From Holophagaceae bacterium (GTDB taxonomy: Bacteria; Acidobacteriota; Holophagae; Holophagales; Holophagaceae): 64,000 nt of DNA. A program made the position numbers and the translations under genes. This document shows, piece by piece, positions 1 through 8,520 of the stretch. The notes beneath the pieces are model-generated. The model worked only from the letters and a program-made list of their open reading frames with translations, searched no databases and was not told where the DNA came from. Every line of letters begins with the position of its first letter. The first letter of the stretch is position 1. The stretch spans positions 124,001 through 188,000 of the forward strand of contig JADKJH010000001.1 in NCBI GenBank assembly GCA_016722505.1, in the 5' to 3' direction.

Positions 1-296
1 CAAGGCTTGGTGGAGGCCTCCACAAGGCGGGCAATCGTTTCCTGGCGCGTGGTCCCTCCAAGGATGCCGCGGCAACCGGGACACAAGGCTGGCAAGCGTC
101 CCAGCATCCCCGGCGGAACAGCGATGATCACTTCAGAACCCACGCTACGGGCCTTGGCCGCCAACCAGCTCACCAAGGGTTTCCCACCCAGTTCGAGAAA
201 TGCCTTAGGCCCCCGCCCCATTCGTTCACCACTACCCGCCGCAGGGATGAGGATGCTCAAGTCGGAAAGTGGCGTGTCTTTCACTATTGCCTGCAT
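1..296 (-). CDS. ispD: 2-C-methyl-D-erythritol 4-phosphate cytidylyltransferase, N-terminal part
   Basis: My translation of the minus strand from ATG at 296 gives SILIPAAGSGERMGRGPKAF followed by an alpha/beta Rossmann-like stretch and GGTTRQETIARL. This is the CTP-binding glycine-rich loop (AAGxGxRMG...PK) and the GGxxRxxS/T-type motif of IspD. The enzyme couples MEP to CTP in the non-mevalonate isoprenoid pathway in the cytoplasm. About 98 codons are visible and the rest runs off the left edge. The start lies two bases after the stop of the upstream TPR-LicD gene, so the two are probably co-transcribed. IspD and LicD-linked cytidylyltransferases share this fold, so a CDP-alcohol synthase is the main alternative. 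Confidence 0.8.
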   Translation of the reverse strand, partial: MQAIVKDTPLSDLSILIPAAGSGERMGRGPKAFLELGGKPLVSWLAAKARSVGSEVIIAVPPGMLGRLPALCPGCRGILGGTTRQETIARLVEASTKP

Positions 297-298
297 AG

Positions 299-1597
299 TC
301 ATTTGGACCCGCCATGGATCCGAATATTGAAGGCAGGACCATCGAGCCGAATCTGAAGGTCTGTCAAAAAGGGGTCCTCTTTGCGCAGAATGATCTGCTC
401 AATGAGTGCCTTTGCCCGGACAACCTTCCCCTCTGCAAGAGCTTCGATCAATCTGAAATAGCTCATGCACAGGACCTCTGGGATGGACTCAGGAGTCCGG
501 GTAGGGTTGGACAGAACCGTATCGTAGTGAGGATCCGGAACCTGCCAATCCGGCCCATAGATCTCGGTCAGGTACTGCTCAGGCGGATCGGGCACCTTCC
601 ACGATTGCCCCCTCCAGGACCACTCCCTCGGACCGAAGGATTTCAGTCGGCAGAGAATAGGCGAGGGACGATTGTCCGAGCCGCAAAGGATGCTGCTCCC
701 TTCTGGTTTAAGAAAGAAGATGTCCAGGGAAAAGTCGGATTCCGCGTGTTTGAAGCTCCGGTACCAGGGGCGGTCTGAAGGCAGGGAACCCTGGACCCAG
801 GGAACTGTGAACGCGCCCCCGGCGCAAAGGGCTTCGACAACACGCGAACGGTCCACTTCCCAGGGAACTCCAAGATCCAGATCCTTGTCGTTGGCCAGTA
901 GATCACCATCCCGCACCACTCCGAGCAAGGTCCCAGCAAAAAGATAGAAAGCAATGCCAGCGCCATCCAACCGTTCTTTTGCGGCCAGCAAGGCCTTTCG
1001 GGCGCGATCCCGAGTGGAGCTCTGCGGTGTGGATTCTGGAGTCGGAATGCCTTCCTCCTCCAACCGAAGGATGGCTTTGCGGAAGGCCTCGGTGGCCCCC
1101 TCCAAATCCCCGGCTTCCTTCAAGGCCTGGCCTTGAAGCACGAAGCGCCCGGAAGAACTCGGAAGGAGTGCTTCGGCCTCCCCATCGCGCCCGAGGGCGT
1201 AGAGCGACAGCGCGGCATTCTGCCGGGCCGGCATCCATTCCGGATGGAGGGTGAAAGCGCGATGGAAGGCGTTGTGGGCGCGTTCCGCCTCTCCTGCATG
1301 AAGCAGCAACACGCCCAAGTTATTCCAAATCAGAGGGCGATTTGGCGCAAGGGCAAGGCTCCGCTCGAAACAGGAGCGCGCCTTCAGGCTCTGGTCAATC
1401 CCCACCAAGGCGACACCGAGGTGCGCCCAGACATCGGCGTCATCTTTCAGGAGTTCTGCGGCCTGGGAAAGGACTTGTACGGCTTCCACACAACAACCCC
1501 GGTTCAGGTGAGCCAAGCCCTCCGAATACTTCTGCTTTCCTTCTGTTAGTGCCTGATTCGAGAAGTGCAGAGAGCCTGAGAACCAATTTGAAACCAT
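299..1597 (-). CDS. TPR protein with LicD-family nucleotidyltransferase-like domain
   Basis: This 432-residue protein has two parts. Residues about 20-180 are tetratricopeptide repeats (for example WAHLGVALVGIDQSLKARSC and WNNLGVLLLHAGEAERAHNA). Residues about 205-340 match the LicD/fukutin fold: AGTLLGVVRDGDLLANDKDL then DLGV, where the G-x-x-R-x-x-x-x-D/N-D-x-D pattern supplies the metal-binding acids. LicD proteins transfer phosphocholine or other phospho-groups to surface glycans. No signal peptide is visible, so it should act at the cytoplasmic side. The neighbours, an IspD/cytidylyltransferase just downstream and a divergent pyruvyl-transferase-like gene, fit a cell-surface polysaccharide modification role. 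The exact substrate is unknown. Confidence 0.7.
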   Translation of the reverse strand: MVSNWFSGSLHFSNQALTEGKQKYSEGLAHLNRGCCVEAVQVLSQAAELLKDDADVWAHLGVALVGIDQSLKARSCFERSLALAPNRPLIWNNLGVLLLHAGEAERAHNAFHRAFTLHPEWMPARQNAALSLYALGRDGEAEALLPSSSGRFVLQGQALKEAGDLEGATEAFRKAILRLEEEGIPTPESTPQSSTRDRARKALLAAKERLDGAGIAFYLFAGTLLGVVRDGDLLANDKDLDLGVPWEVDRSRVVEALCAGGAFTVPWVQGSLPSDRPWYRSFKHAESDFSLDIFFLKPEGSSILCGSDNRPSPILCRLKSFGPREWSWRGQSWKVPDPPEQYLTEIYGPDWQVPDPHYDTVLSNPTRTPESIPEVLCMSYFRLIEALAEGKVVRAKALIEQIILRKEDPFLTDLQIRLDGPAFNIRIHGGSK

Positions 1598-1710
1598 GGA
1601 TGGGAGGACCCTCAGGAAATAATTAGTTTACCCTCAACTGAAGTCAGCCGATCGGGATCCCGACCGCGACAGAGCAAGCACCCTTCCAACAACTCCAATC
1701 ATGGATACTC

Positions 1711-2889
1711 GTGAAGCTTTTGTTTGCGCCCGATACTTCTGATCTTCCGAACTGGGGCTGCCGGGTGATGGGAGCTTGGTTCAAAGCGACCATGGTCAGG
1801 AATGGACAATCAGCATCCTGGCTGGCCCCCAGCCTGTGGTTTATGCAGCAGCATCCTTCCCTGCCGAATCTGAACACGATGGCGGATCTCCACCGCTATG
1901 CACGGGAAGTGCAGGCCGGACGAATCCTTACGGATATCGCAGCAGTGATTCAACAATGTGATGCGGTGCTCCTGAATGGGGAGAACTTCATCAGGCCAGG
2001 TGCCCACAAGGGCAGGATGCTGCTGTTCCTGGCTTATCTGGTCAAGCACGTTTTCAGGAAACCGTGCATGTTGACCAATCACACGGTGGAGTTGGATGAT
2101 CCTGCCTTGACCGCGATTGTCCGGGAAGTCTACCCGATGTTGGATGAGATCAATTTCAGGGAGGAAACCTCAGCGGAAGCTTGTTCTGCCTTGGTGAAGC
2201 CGGGACAAGGGAAACAATGGAAGGTTATTCCCGACGTAGCCTTCGCGGTCCCCGCCGCGCCGCTCTCCGCCTGGAGCGCCATGGGTTGCCGGGATGGGCA
2301 GTTCTCTGCCTGGCCTGACACAGCTGAAGGATTTGATCCCCGAACGCCCTATGTGACCGTTTGCGCCAGCTCGATCTATTCACTACCCCAGCACCAACAT
2401 TTGGATGTCGTTCCCTCCTTCGTCCAGCTTTGTCGCCGTTTAAGGCAGGAGATCGGCCCCGTGGTCCTAGCGGCCCCGTGCGAGGTGGATACGAAGATCA
2501 TGCGGCAGGTCCAGGCCGCAACGGGCTTTCCGCTCCTTGGAATCAATCTGCCGGTGCGCCAGGCCATCGACATCATCGGTAATGCGTCGGTCCATGTGGG
2601 TGGCCGCTGGCATTTGGGAATCTTCGCTGCCACGGGCGGTACACCGACCGTGGCCCTGGGTGCAAACAGCCATAAGGTTCACAGCTTGATGCGGATGCTG
2701 GGCATGGAGCACCCCATATTCGATGCGCTACGGCTGGAAGGACAAATTGAAGCCATCGTCGCCCAGGCACGCGCCCACATCGAGGCTGGCCCGGTTCTGC
2801 GCCATCGCCTGCAGGATCGCAGCAGAAAACTCGGCGCGCAGGTGGACCAAAACCTGGACTGGATCCGCGCGAAGGCCGGCACTGCATGA
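1711..2889 (+). CDS. Polysaccharide pyruvyl transferase family protein
   Basis: A 392-residue protein starting at a GTG (MKLLFAPDTSDLPNWGCRVM). It has features of the polysaccharide pyruvyl transferase family: an N-terminal N-x-G-C start loop, NGENFIRPG in the first Rossmann half, NFREETSAEACSAL (the R-E-x-x-S signature), and a C-terminal GGRWHLGIFAATGGTPTVAL segment matching the H/R-x-x-x-x-A family motif. Such enzymes add ketal pyruvate from PEP to surface sugars. It is divergent from the TPR-LicD gene across 113 bp, and both may serve glycan decoration. An ATG ten bases upstream is out of frame. Function is inferred from family only. Confidence 0.65.
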   Translation: MKLLFAPDTSDLPNWGCRVMGAWFKATMVRNGQSASWLAPSLWFMQQHPSLPNLNTMADLHRYAREVQAGRILTDIAAVIQQCDAVLLNGENFIRPGAHKGRMLLFLAYLVKHVFRKPCMLTNHTVELDDPALTAIVREVYPMLDEINFREETSAEACSALVKPGQGKQWKVIPDVAFAVPAAPLSAWSAMGCRDGQFSAWPDTAEGFDPRTPYVTVCASSIYSLPQHQHLDVVPSFVQLCRRLRQEIGPVVLAAPCEVDTKIMRQVQAATGFPLLGINLPVRQAIDIIGNASVHVGGRWHLGIFAATGGTPTVALGANSHKVHSLMRMLGMEHPIFDALRLEGQIEAIVAQARAHIEAGPVLRHRLQDRSRKLGAQVDQNLDWIRAKAGTA

Positions 2890-2900
2890 ATCAGAGGCCG

Positions 2901-3012
2901 GACCCAGGATCATCTGGGTCAAGGATCCATGATCCATGGGTGGTGGGTGGGGCGCTGCTTCACAGAAGATTGGAGGCTTTATGACGTAGGCCTGCGGCTG
3001 ATAACCGCAGGC
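2901..3012 (+). other. Intergenic hairpins after the pyruvyl-transferase-like gene
   Basis: Two perfect hairpins lie in the 214-bp space between two convergent genes. The first has 7-base arms GACCCAG/CTGGGTC at 2901-2907 and 2914-2920, directly after the stop codon. The second has 8-base arms GCCTGCGG/CCGCAGGC at 2990-2997 and 3005-3012 around a 7-base loop CTGATAA. Neither has a good T-tract, so they may be weak terminators or RNA-end structures. No gene is seen in the rest of the gap. Confidence 0.4.
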
Positions 3013-3103
3013 GCAGCAACCCGCTTCGCTCTACGCTCTTCGACTCACTTCGGAGCATTATCCATCGAGTGGGCCTGCGGACGATATAGAGGCGCGGTTG
3101 CTC

Positions 3104-3832
3104 CTAATCCTCTTCCTCGTAATCTGCGTTGTGCCACACGTTCTGGGTGTCGTCGTTGTCTTCGAGGGCGTCCAGGAGTTTCAGGAAACTCGCGAGCTTA
3201 GAGCCTTCCAGATGGACTTCGTTGGCGGCGGCCTTGATGATCTGGGCTTCGAGCACGGGCAGCTTGGCGGCGTCCACGGCATCTTTGACAGCCTGGTAGG
3301 CCTCAGGGCTGGTGGTGATGACCCAGGCGCCACCCTGGTCCTGCACGTCGTCGGCACCGGCTTCCAATGCCACTTCCATGACCTTGTCTTCAGAAACCTC
3401 CGCGTCCACCACGATCTGGCCCTGCTTGGTGAACAGGTAGGCCACGGAATTCATGGCGCCAAGTTCGCTGCCGAACTTGGTGAAGCAGCTGCGGATCTCA
3501 GGCGTGGTGCGGTTCTTGTTATCGGTCACCGCCTCGATGATGATGGCCACGCCGCCAGGGCCGTAGCCTTCGTATTGAACTTCTTCATAGGTCACGCCTT
3601 CAAGTTCGCCGGTGCCCTTTTTGATAGCGCGCTCCCAGTTGTCCTTGGGCATGTTGGCACCCTTGGCCGTATCAACCGCCAAGCGCAAGCGTGGGTTGCT
3701 CGCGACGTCACCGCCACCCAATCGCGCGGCCACTGTGATTTCCTTGAGGATCCTGGTGAAGACCTTGCCGCGCTTGGCATCGGCTGCACCCTTCTTGTGC
3801 TTGATGGTGGACCATTTACTGTGGCCGGACAT
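3104..3832 (-). CDS. yebC: YebC/PmpR family protein
   Basis: A complete 242-residue member of the YebC family, usual length about 240-250. It starts with the hallmark MSGHSKWSTIKHKKGAADAK and continues with FTRILKEITVAARLGGGD, NMPKDNWERAIKKGTGE and the YEGYGPGGVAIIIE segment. The family acts in the cytoplasm; members were described as DNA-binding regulators and more recently as ribosome-associated factors that ease translation of difficult motifs. An AAGGAG sits a few bases before ATG. The neighbour on the same strand upstream is a small TPR membrane protein; ybeY and rsmG follow nearby, a translation-related setting. Confidence 0.95.
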   Translation of the reverse strand: MSGHSKWSTIKHKKGAADAKRGKVFTRILKEITVAARLGGGDVASNPRLRLAVDTAKGANMPKDNWERAIKKGTGELEGVTYEEVQYEGYGPGGVAIIIEAVTDNKNRTTPEIRSCFTKFGSELGAMNSVAYLFTKQGQIVVDAEVSEDKVMEVALEAGADDVQDQGGAWVITTSPEAYQAVKDAVDAAKLPVLEAQIIKAAANEVHLEGSKLASFLKLLDALEDNDDTQNVWHNADYEEED

Positions 3833-3883
3833 CGGAACTCCTTGTGAATTTAATAAATCTTGGATTGAGGATTCAATTTCTAT

Positions 3884-4603
3884 TCAGCCCCGGACCGAGC
3901 GTCGCGATACGCGGGCGTAAGGTGGCGGCTCCACGCGGACCATGGGGCGCTCCAACATGAACTGGTACCACTGTTCGCCATAGACCTTCATCTTCATCGG
4001 CTTGTTGTTCTGCAACAAGGTGCGGTTGCTCAGGAGACGCTCATCCCCCTTGCAGATGCTGAGCCCCTTGTTCAGAACTTCGATGGCTTTGGCGCGGTCG
4101 CCCATCTCCAGCAGGACGTAGGCATAAACTGCGTAAAGAAGGCTCTCCTTCTTGCCTGTCTTCAAGGCCAGATCGAATGTCTCGCGCGCTTTTTTCTTCT
4201 CGCCGCGCTTCCATTGGAGAATCCCCAGCATGGCCTTGGCGATGTAGTGCTGCATGGAGGCAGTGCGCAGCAGGGGCTCAGCCTCGTCATTATTCTGCCG
4301 AAGGTATTGCACTACGCCGATCTGGCCATCAATGGAGCCTTTGACCATGAACTGCTTGGATGAATATTTATAACCTTCTTTCATCACGGTGATCGCCGCA
4401 TCGAATTTCTGTTTCTTCAGCAACTCGCCGGCACGGCCAAAGATCTTTTCAAGCTCTTGCTGGACTTTCCGGCCTAAGTAGATGAAGAGAGCCACGCCAG
4501 CCGCAAGGCCCAAGGGCGCGCCGATCCACGGCGTGATTCTCAGCAAAGTTGTGAGGATCACCAAGACCGCGGCAGCGCCAAGGCTCAAGAGCAGATTGAT
4601 CAC
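3884..4603 (-). CDS. Membrane-anchored TPR protein, function unknown
   Basis: A 239-residue protein with two hydrophobic helices at residues about 2-18 and 24-43 (LLLSLGAAAVLVILTTLL, GAPLGLAAGVALFIYLG), then a cytoplasmic-type helical-repeat region. Repeats such as AIVMKEGYKYSSKQ-like units, KARETFDLALKTGKKE and KAIEVLNKGLSICKGDE are TPR-like. The tail is rich in Pro and Arg. The start is GTG with GGAG nine bases ahead. It sits 51 bp upstream of yebC and 86 bp downstream of ybeY on the same strand, so it may be part of that operon. No enzymatic motif is visible. Confidence 0.6.
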   Translation of the reverse strand: MINLLLSLGAAAVLVILTTLLRITPWIGAPLGLAAGVALFIYLGRKVQQELEKIFGRAGELLKKQKFDAAITVMKEGYKYSSKQFMVKGSIDGQIGVVQYLRQNNDEAEPLLRTASMQHYIAKAMLGILQWKRGEKKKARETFDLALKTGKKESLLYAVYAYVLLEMGDRAKAIEVLNKGLSICKGDERLLSNRTLLQNNKPMKMKVYGEQWYQFMLERPMVRVEPPPYARVSRRSVRG

Positions 4604-4689
4604 GAAGGCTCCGGCAGGAGGCCTGATTCAGGCCAAAGAGCCATGGTATCGCGACGGCACGCCCGGAGCCATCACAGATCCCTAGATCC

Positions 4690-5427
4690 CTATGAGATGA
4701 CGCCGCTCCGGGGTTTGGGGGTGCGCTTGCGGCGAACGGTCCGGCGCAAGGGGGTGGCGGCAACACTTGCACTGGGGTCTTTTCGGGGCCGTCCTGGCCC
4801 CCGTTTCGGGATCGAGGGATCAGCGGTTGAAGCCTTGACCTTTTTGGCCTTCACCTTTTTGGGTTTGACGATGCGTTTCAACGCGCCGGCGGCCCGGCCG
4901 GTGACGACAACGCGGGATCCATCTTTCAAGACTTTGATTTTGCTGCCTGGTTTACGGCCTCGTTTAAGGTTCATTGGAAGCGGCTCTACCTCGAGGAATT
5001 CCCTCTCCAATTGACCTTGCAAGACAAGCATTTCACCTTTGTCTTTTTCGTGGTCGTGTCCACACAAATGGAGAAAACCATGGATCACCAGCGTCTCCAC
5101 TTCCCGACGCCGCGAGACCCCAAGCTTCTGTGCCATCTTTTCCGCGACAGGCAAGCAGATGACGAGGTCGCCAAGATGGGGATAAGCACCTGCTTCTGGT
5201 TCGGCTGGAAAGCTTAATACATCGGTGGTGAGATTGATTCCACGATGCTCCCGGTTGAGCCTCCGCATGTGGCGGTCATCAACGTAACTTATGGATATGC
5301 CTTGAGCTTTAGGCGCAAGGCGATCTCTCAACTTGCGCACCAGAATGCCCAAAGATTGTTCACCAGGGCCCCTAAATTTACTTTTACTGGACCAGTCAAT
5401 CTTGAAGGGAATCGTGGTTCCTTCCAT
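4690..5427 (-). CDS. ybeY: Endoribonuclease YbeY with basic AT-hook-like C-terminal tail
   Basis: Residues 1 to about 147 are a normal YbeY, the metal-dependent endoribonuclease for 16S rRNA 3'-end maturation and ribosome quality control. The zinc motif is HGFLHLCGHDH with H116, H120 and H126, and the NREHRGINLTTDVLSFP block precedes it. Ordinary YbeY ends near residue 150. Here about 98 further residues follow, very rich in Lys, Arg and Pro, with PKRGPGRPRKD at 207-217, an AT-hook core (GRP flanked by basic residues). The tail is in frame and uninterrupted. Start ATG is preceded by GAGGG. The tail probably binds rRNA or DNA, which is inference. Confidence 0.9.
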   Translation of the reverse strand: MEGTTIPFKIDWSSKSKFRGPGEQSLGILVRKLRDRLAPKAQGISISYVDDRHMRRLNREHRGINLTTDVLSFPAEPEAGAYPHLGDLVICLPVAEKMAQKLGVSRRREVETLVIHGFLHLCGHDHEKDKGEMLVLQGQLEREFLEVEPLPMNLKRGRKPGSKIKVLKDGSRVVVTGRAAGALKRIVKPKKVKAKKVKASTADPSIPKRGPGRPRKDPSASVAATPLRRTVRRKRTPKPRSGVIS

Positions 5428-5649
5428 GTCACCCTCGCTTTACCCAGGACAGGCATCATCAAAAATCACAGTTATACAAGGGTTTGTCAATATCTCATGG
5501 CAATTATTATGTATTTTATCCGATCCATAATTTGGGGGTATTGTTCACAATTATAATTTAAATATTATTATAATTTAAGTTATAGTATTTGTTTAAATTC
5601 ATTCGAGAGATGGAGTCCATGCGAACACAAAAGCCCAGCTATCGAGGTA

Positions 5650-6237
5650 TTGTGTCAGGTGGTCCCTCAGCTGCCAGAAGAACTCCTCCCCAAGATCCAG
5701 GTCTACTTGGATCTGTTGGACCGTTGGAACAAAACCCACGCCTTGACATCTCTGGCGGCCACGGACCGGATGGAAGAATTGATCCTGGATTCCTCGGCTC
5801 TCTTTCCGTTTGTCAGCCGATTGCCAGCAGGCACACGAGTGGTGGATTTTGGATCTGGAATGGGAATTCCCGCAGTGCCTATAGCCCTTTTTCGCCCGGA
5901 TTTGGATATCCGCGCCATGGACAAGGCCAAGAAGAAGATGGCCTTCCTGCGGCAGGTGGTCATGGAGCTGGCCCTGCCCAATCTCACGGTGCTGGAGGGT
6001 CGCGCGGAAGATTTGCCACCCCAAGAAGCTGGCGCAGGCACAGCCAAAGCCGCTGGCTCACCCACGCTATTGGCGACCTGGTGGTCGCGGCATGGACAAA
6101 AGGGGGCGCCACTTTGGGCACTGAAGGGCCCATCAGCAGAATCTGAGCCCATCCCCGAAGGCTGGACCTGCACACTTCACCCATACCGCCTCCCCACGCG
6201 GGGGTTCAGGCAGATTTTGGAATTGCATAAGCCCTAG
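5650..6237 (+). CDS. rsmG: 16S rRNA (guanine527-N7)-methyltransferase RsmG
   Basis: A 195-residue protein with the RsmG pattern: YLDLLDRWNKTHALTSL, then ILDSSALFPFV, the SAM loop VVDFGSGMGIPAVPIALFRP, the acidic end of strand 2 in IRAMDKAKKKMAFLRQV, and ALKGP near the C-terminus. It methylates G527 of 16S rRNA. The start is uncertain: no ATG is in frame, so TTG at 5650 or GTG at 5659 are candidates; GAGG at 5644-5647 fits the GTG better. The protein is about 15 residues shorter than E. coli RsmG, mostly at the N-terminus. It is divergent from ybeY across an AT-rich 220-bp region that likely holds both promoters. Confidence 0.8.
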   Translation: MCQVVPQLPEELLPKIQVYLDLLDRWNKTHALTSLAATDRMEELILDSSALFPFVSRLPAGTRVVDFGSGMGIPAVPIALFRPDLDIRAMDKAKKKMAFLRQVVMELALPNLTVLEGRAEDLPPQEAGAGTAKAAGSPTLLATWWSRHGQKGAPLWALKGPSAESEPIPEGWTCTLHPYRLPTRGFRQILELHKP

Positions 6238-6275
6238 GAGCTTGATGAATTGGGTTTGGGGAAACCCGTATTGCT

Positions 6276-6692
6276 TCAACGGGTGACGAGATCGCCGATC
6301 CGAATTTCTTCGGAGGATCGCACGATGCGGCAAGTCGAGGCGGTTTCACCCGTCTTGACCACCAACAGCTGTCCCAGCAGATAGTTGGTTGATTCCATCA
6401 CCGCATCCCGAGGATTGCGCGCCTCGGTGACCGGGAAAGATCTTTTGCGCAAGCCGATCATGACATCGCCAACCTGCAAGCCATCCGCGCTGCCTTTGTC
6501 AATGATGACCAATTCACCCTGGGCGGTTATCCCGTGGTTATCCCGCGCATAGATGACCGTCCCGAGATCCTTGATGGTGACGGGTTCCGTGATGTCCGTG
6601 CGGAGCTTGACTGGAATATTGGCGGGCTCAGTGAAAGGCGCCACGCGATCTCCAAGGCGGACCCCATCCATGCAGTGCTCAAGGATCGCCAC
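6276..6692 (-). CDS. LysM-domain protein, C-terminal piece after a frameshift
   Basis: This reading frame (138 residues from a GTG) continues the protein of the next upstream frame. The upstream frame reads VLHVTAVLPKG and this one continues SVAILEHCMDGVRLGDRVAP. Skipping one base in the CCC run at 6697-6699 (plus strand) joins them. It contains repeated 'GLQVGDVM' and 'IRIGDLV' turn motifs like those of the first piece, suggesting a repeated small beta domain. It probably has no independent function. A sequencing error or a recent mutation would both explain it. Confidence 0.6.
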   Translation of the reverse strand: MAILEHCMDGVRLGDRVAPFTEPANIPVKLRTDITEPVTIKDLGTVIYARDNHGITAQGELVIIDKGSADGLQVGDVMIGLRKRSFPVTEARNPRDAVMESTNYLLGQLLVVKTGETASTCRIVRSSEEIRIGDLVTR

Positions 6693-7548
6693 GGAGCCCT
6701 TTAGGCAGCACGGCTGTCACATGCAGGACGCCAACCTGCTGCACCACATCACCAAGGGGATGCCGATGATGCGGGTCAGAGGGGTGGAACAACTGCTTGG
6801 CTCGCACTTGAAGGATCACGAAGCGGTCCCCAACCTTCAGGCCCTTGTCCTGACCGCCATTCAAATAGACCGTTTCTCCATCCGCCAAAGTATTGCGTTC
6901 TGGATGTTTTGTCCCAGCAATAGTGAGGGCGCCCAATTCACGGAACAGGGCATCGGAGCCCTTAGTGGCCAGATAAGGCATTTGGACGAAATCCTGGAAA
7001 CCGAATCCCATTTCATCCCGCTGCTTGCCTTCAACTTTACGTCGATCGGGAGGCAACTGGGCTATGTCCTGAGGTGCAGCGACATCCGGTGTTTCGCGGG
7101 GTGCTGGAGTTCCTGGAGCAACCTCCTGGACTTCGGCGGCACCATCCCCCTTGCTGTTTTTATCAATGGGTTGCTTGGAACCATCTACGAGAAGTGGATC
7201 GCCAGGGTAAATCCAGTGAGAATCCTTTACCCATTGATTCAGTTCCCAGATCTGGGGCCAAGCCCTTGCATTGCCAAGATAGCGCCCCGCCAAACCCCAG
7301 AAAGTATCGCCTTTCTGCACGATATGCAGACGCTGGCCTTCGGGAACGTTGATTTCTTTGGGATAACTCCACCTGGATTGATGCTCGGCCACTTTTACCA
7401 CGCCCGCAGGGGTGGCAGCTTGAGCCGGGGAGGATGCAGCGGCGGCAGAATCCGCAGGTTTGGGGGCATCTTGAGCCGCGAGACTTAGGGTCAATACCGT
7501 CAGCCATGGCGCTACGGCAAAGGGGCGCAGCCACTTGTGTAAAACCAT
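6679..7548 (-). CDS. Secreted LysM peptidoglycan-binding protein, N-terminal piece
   Basis: The frame starts at ATG 7548 (a GTG lies one codon earlier) after GGGAG. A signal peptide occupies residues about 1-25 (hydrophobic core then SLAAQDA). A Pro/Ala linker leads to a LysM domain around residues 72-120: LHIVQKGDTFWGLAGRYLGN then WPQIWELNQWVKDSHWIYPG. LysM binds glycan strands of peptidoglycan. The rest has ELGALTIAGTKHPERN and GLKVGDRFVIL, then goes out of frame. With the following piece the intact product would be about 425 residues, located in the periplasm. Confidence 0.7.
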   Translation of the reverse strand: MVLHKWLRPFAVAPWLTVLTLSLAAQDAPKPADSAAAASSPAQAATPAGVVKVAEHQSRWSYPKEINVPEGQRLHIVQKGDTFWGLAGRYLGNARAWPQIWELNQWVKDSHWIYPGDPLLVDGSKQPIDKNSKGDGAAEVQEVAPGTPAPRETPDVAAPQDIAQLPPDRRKVEGKQRDEMGFGFQDFVQMPYLATKGSDALFRELGALTIAGTKHPERNTLADGETVYLNGGQDKGLKVGDRFVILQVRAKQLFHPSDPHHRHPLGDVVQQVGVLHVTAVLPKGLRGDP

Positions 7549-7578
7549 CACATTCTCCCTAGGGTTAGGTTACAAAGA

Positions 7579-8490
7579 TTATAGATCGTCCAATCGGATC
7601 ATGTCGGAAAAAGCTTTCGACCTGTCATCCAGGTCCTTATTTTGGACCGTTTCCAGACGGCCGGTCCCGAATTGCTCAACTGTGAAACTCGCCATCACCG
7701 TACCCGTGATAACCGCGTTTTTGAGGGCTGCAAGGTCCATTCGCCCGAGTTGAGCGAGTTTTCCAAGAAATCCGCCCGCAAACGTATCCCCGGCCCCGGT
7801 GGGGTCCATAATATCTTCAAGCGGATAGGCAGGAGCTGAAAACACACAGCCTTCGGTCATCAACACGGCACCATATTCACCTCTTTTGATGACCAATACC
7901 TTAGGCCCAAAACTTAGGACCTTCCGATAAGCCTTCAATAGATTGTGTTCAAGCGTCAATTCGCGGACCTCCATCTCGTTTACAAGCAAGATATCTACCT
8001 CTTTCAGAACTTCGGCCAATTCCTTGCGGGACCCCCGAATCCAATAATTCATAGTGTCCAGGGCAACCCACCGTGGCCGTGTGGCCATTTGATGAACCAC
8101 ATCCAACTGGAGACTAGGCTCAATATTTCCCAGAAACAGATAACGTGATTGCCTGAAAGCTTCGGGTAAATGTGGATGGAAGTCTGCAAATACGTTGAGT
8201 TGCGTGTCCAGGGTCACAGCCTCATTAAGCTCATCGCCATAAGAGCCCTTCCAACGGAAACTGCGGCCTGATTTCTGTTCCAGCCCGGCAAGATCGATGG
8301 GGCGACCCTCAAAAACGGCTCGGTGATCGGGCAGGAAATCTGTCCCCACCACGGCCACCAATTGAGTAGGCGAGAAATGGCTGGCACTTAGGGTGAAATA
8401 GGTCGCAGAGCCACCTAAAAGGTTTTGCCTGCTCCCCCCGGGGGTTTCAAGGTCATCGAAAGCAACACTTCCTACAGCCAAAAGGCTCAT
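7579..8490 (-). CDS. PfkB-family carbohydrate/nucleoside kinase
   Basis: A complete 303-residue ribokinase-fold enzyme. The N-terminal GGSATYFTLSASHFSP carries the family glycine pair, and the C-terminal signature DPTGAGDTFAGGFLGKLAQL has the catalytic Asp and anion hole (GAGD). KVLVIKRGEYGAVLM precedes it. The substrate cannot be read from sequence; ribokinase-, fructokinase- and adenosine-kinase-type enzymes share these motifs. Start ATG follows GGAG at good spacing. It is 31 bp from the downstream LysM gene and 31 bp from the upstream Smr-domain gene, so an operon of the three is plausible. Confidence 0.85.
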   Translation of the reverse strand: MSLLAVGSVAFDDLETPGGSRQNLLGGSATYFTLSASHFSPTQLVAVVGTDFLPDHRAVFEGRPIDLAGLEQKSGRSFRWKGSYGDELNEAVTLDTQLNVFADFHPHLPEAFRQSRYLFLGNIEPSLQLDVVHQMATRPRWVALDTMNYWIRGSRKELAEVLKEVDILLVNEMEVRELTLEHNLLKAYRKVLSFGPKVLVIKRGEYGAVLMTEGCVFSAPAYPLEDIMDPTGAGDTFAGGFLGKLAQLGRMDLAALKNAVITGTVMASFTVEQFGTGRLETVQNKDLDDRSKAFSDMIRLDDL

Positions 8491-8520
8491 GGCATCTCCA
8501 CACAGGTCCGAATGGGGGGA

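Noticed and set aside
2990..3012. Hairpin with a CTGATAA loop resembling a tRNA-Ile anticodon arm
   Set aside because: No matching D-arm, T-arm or acceptor stem is present around it.
3098..3847. 249-codon frame antisense to yebC
   Set aside because: yebC on the other strand has full family identity and a ribosome binding site.
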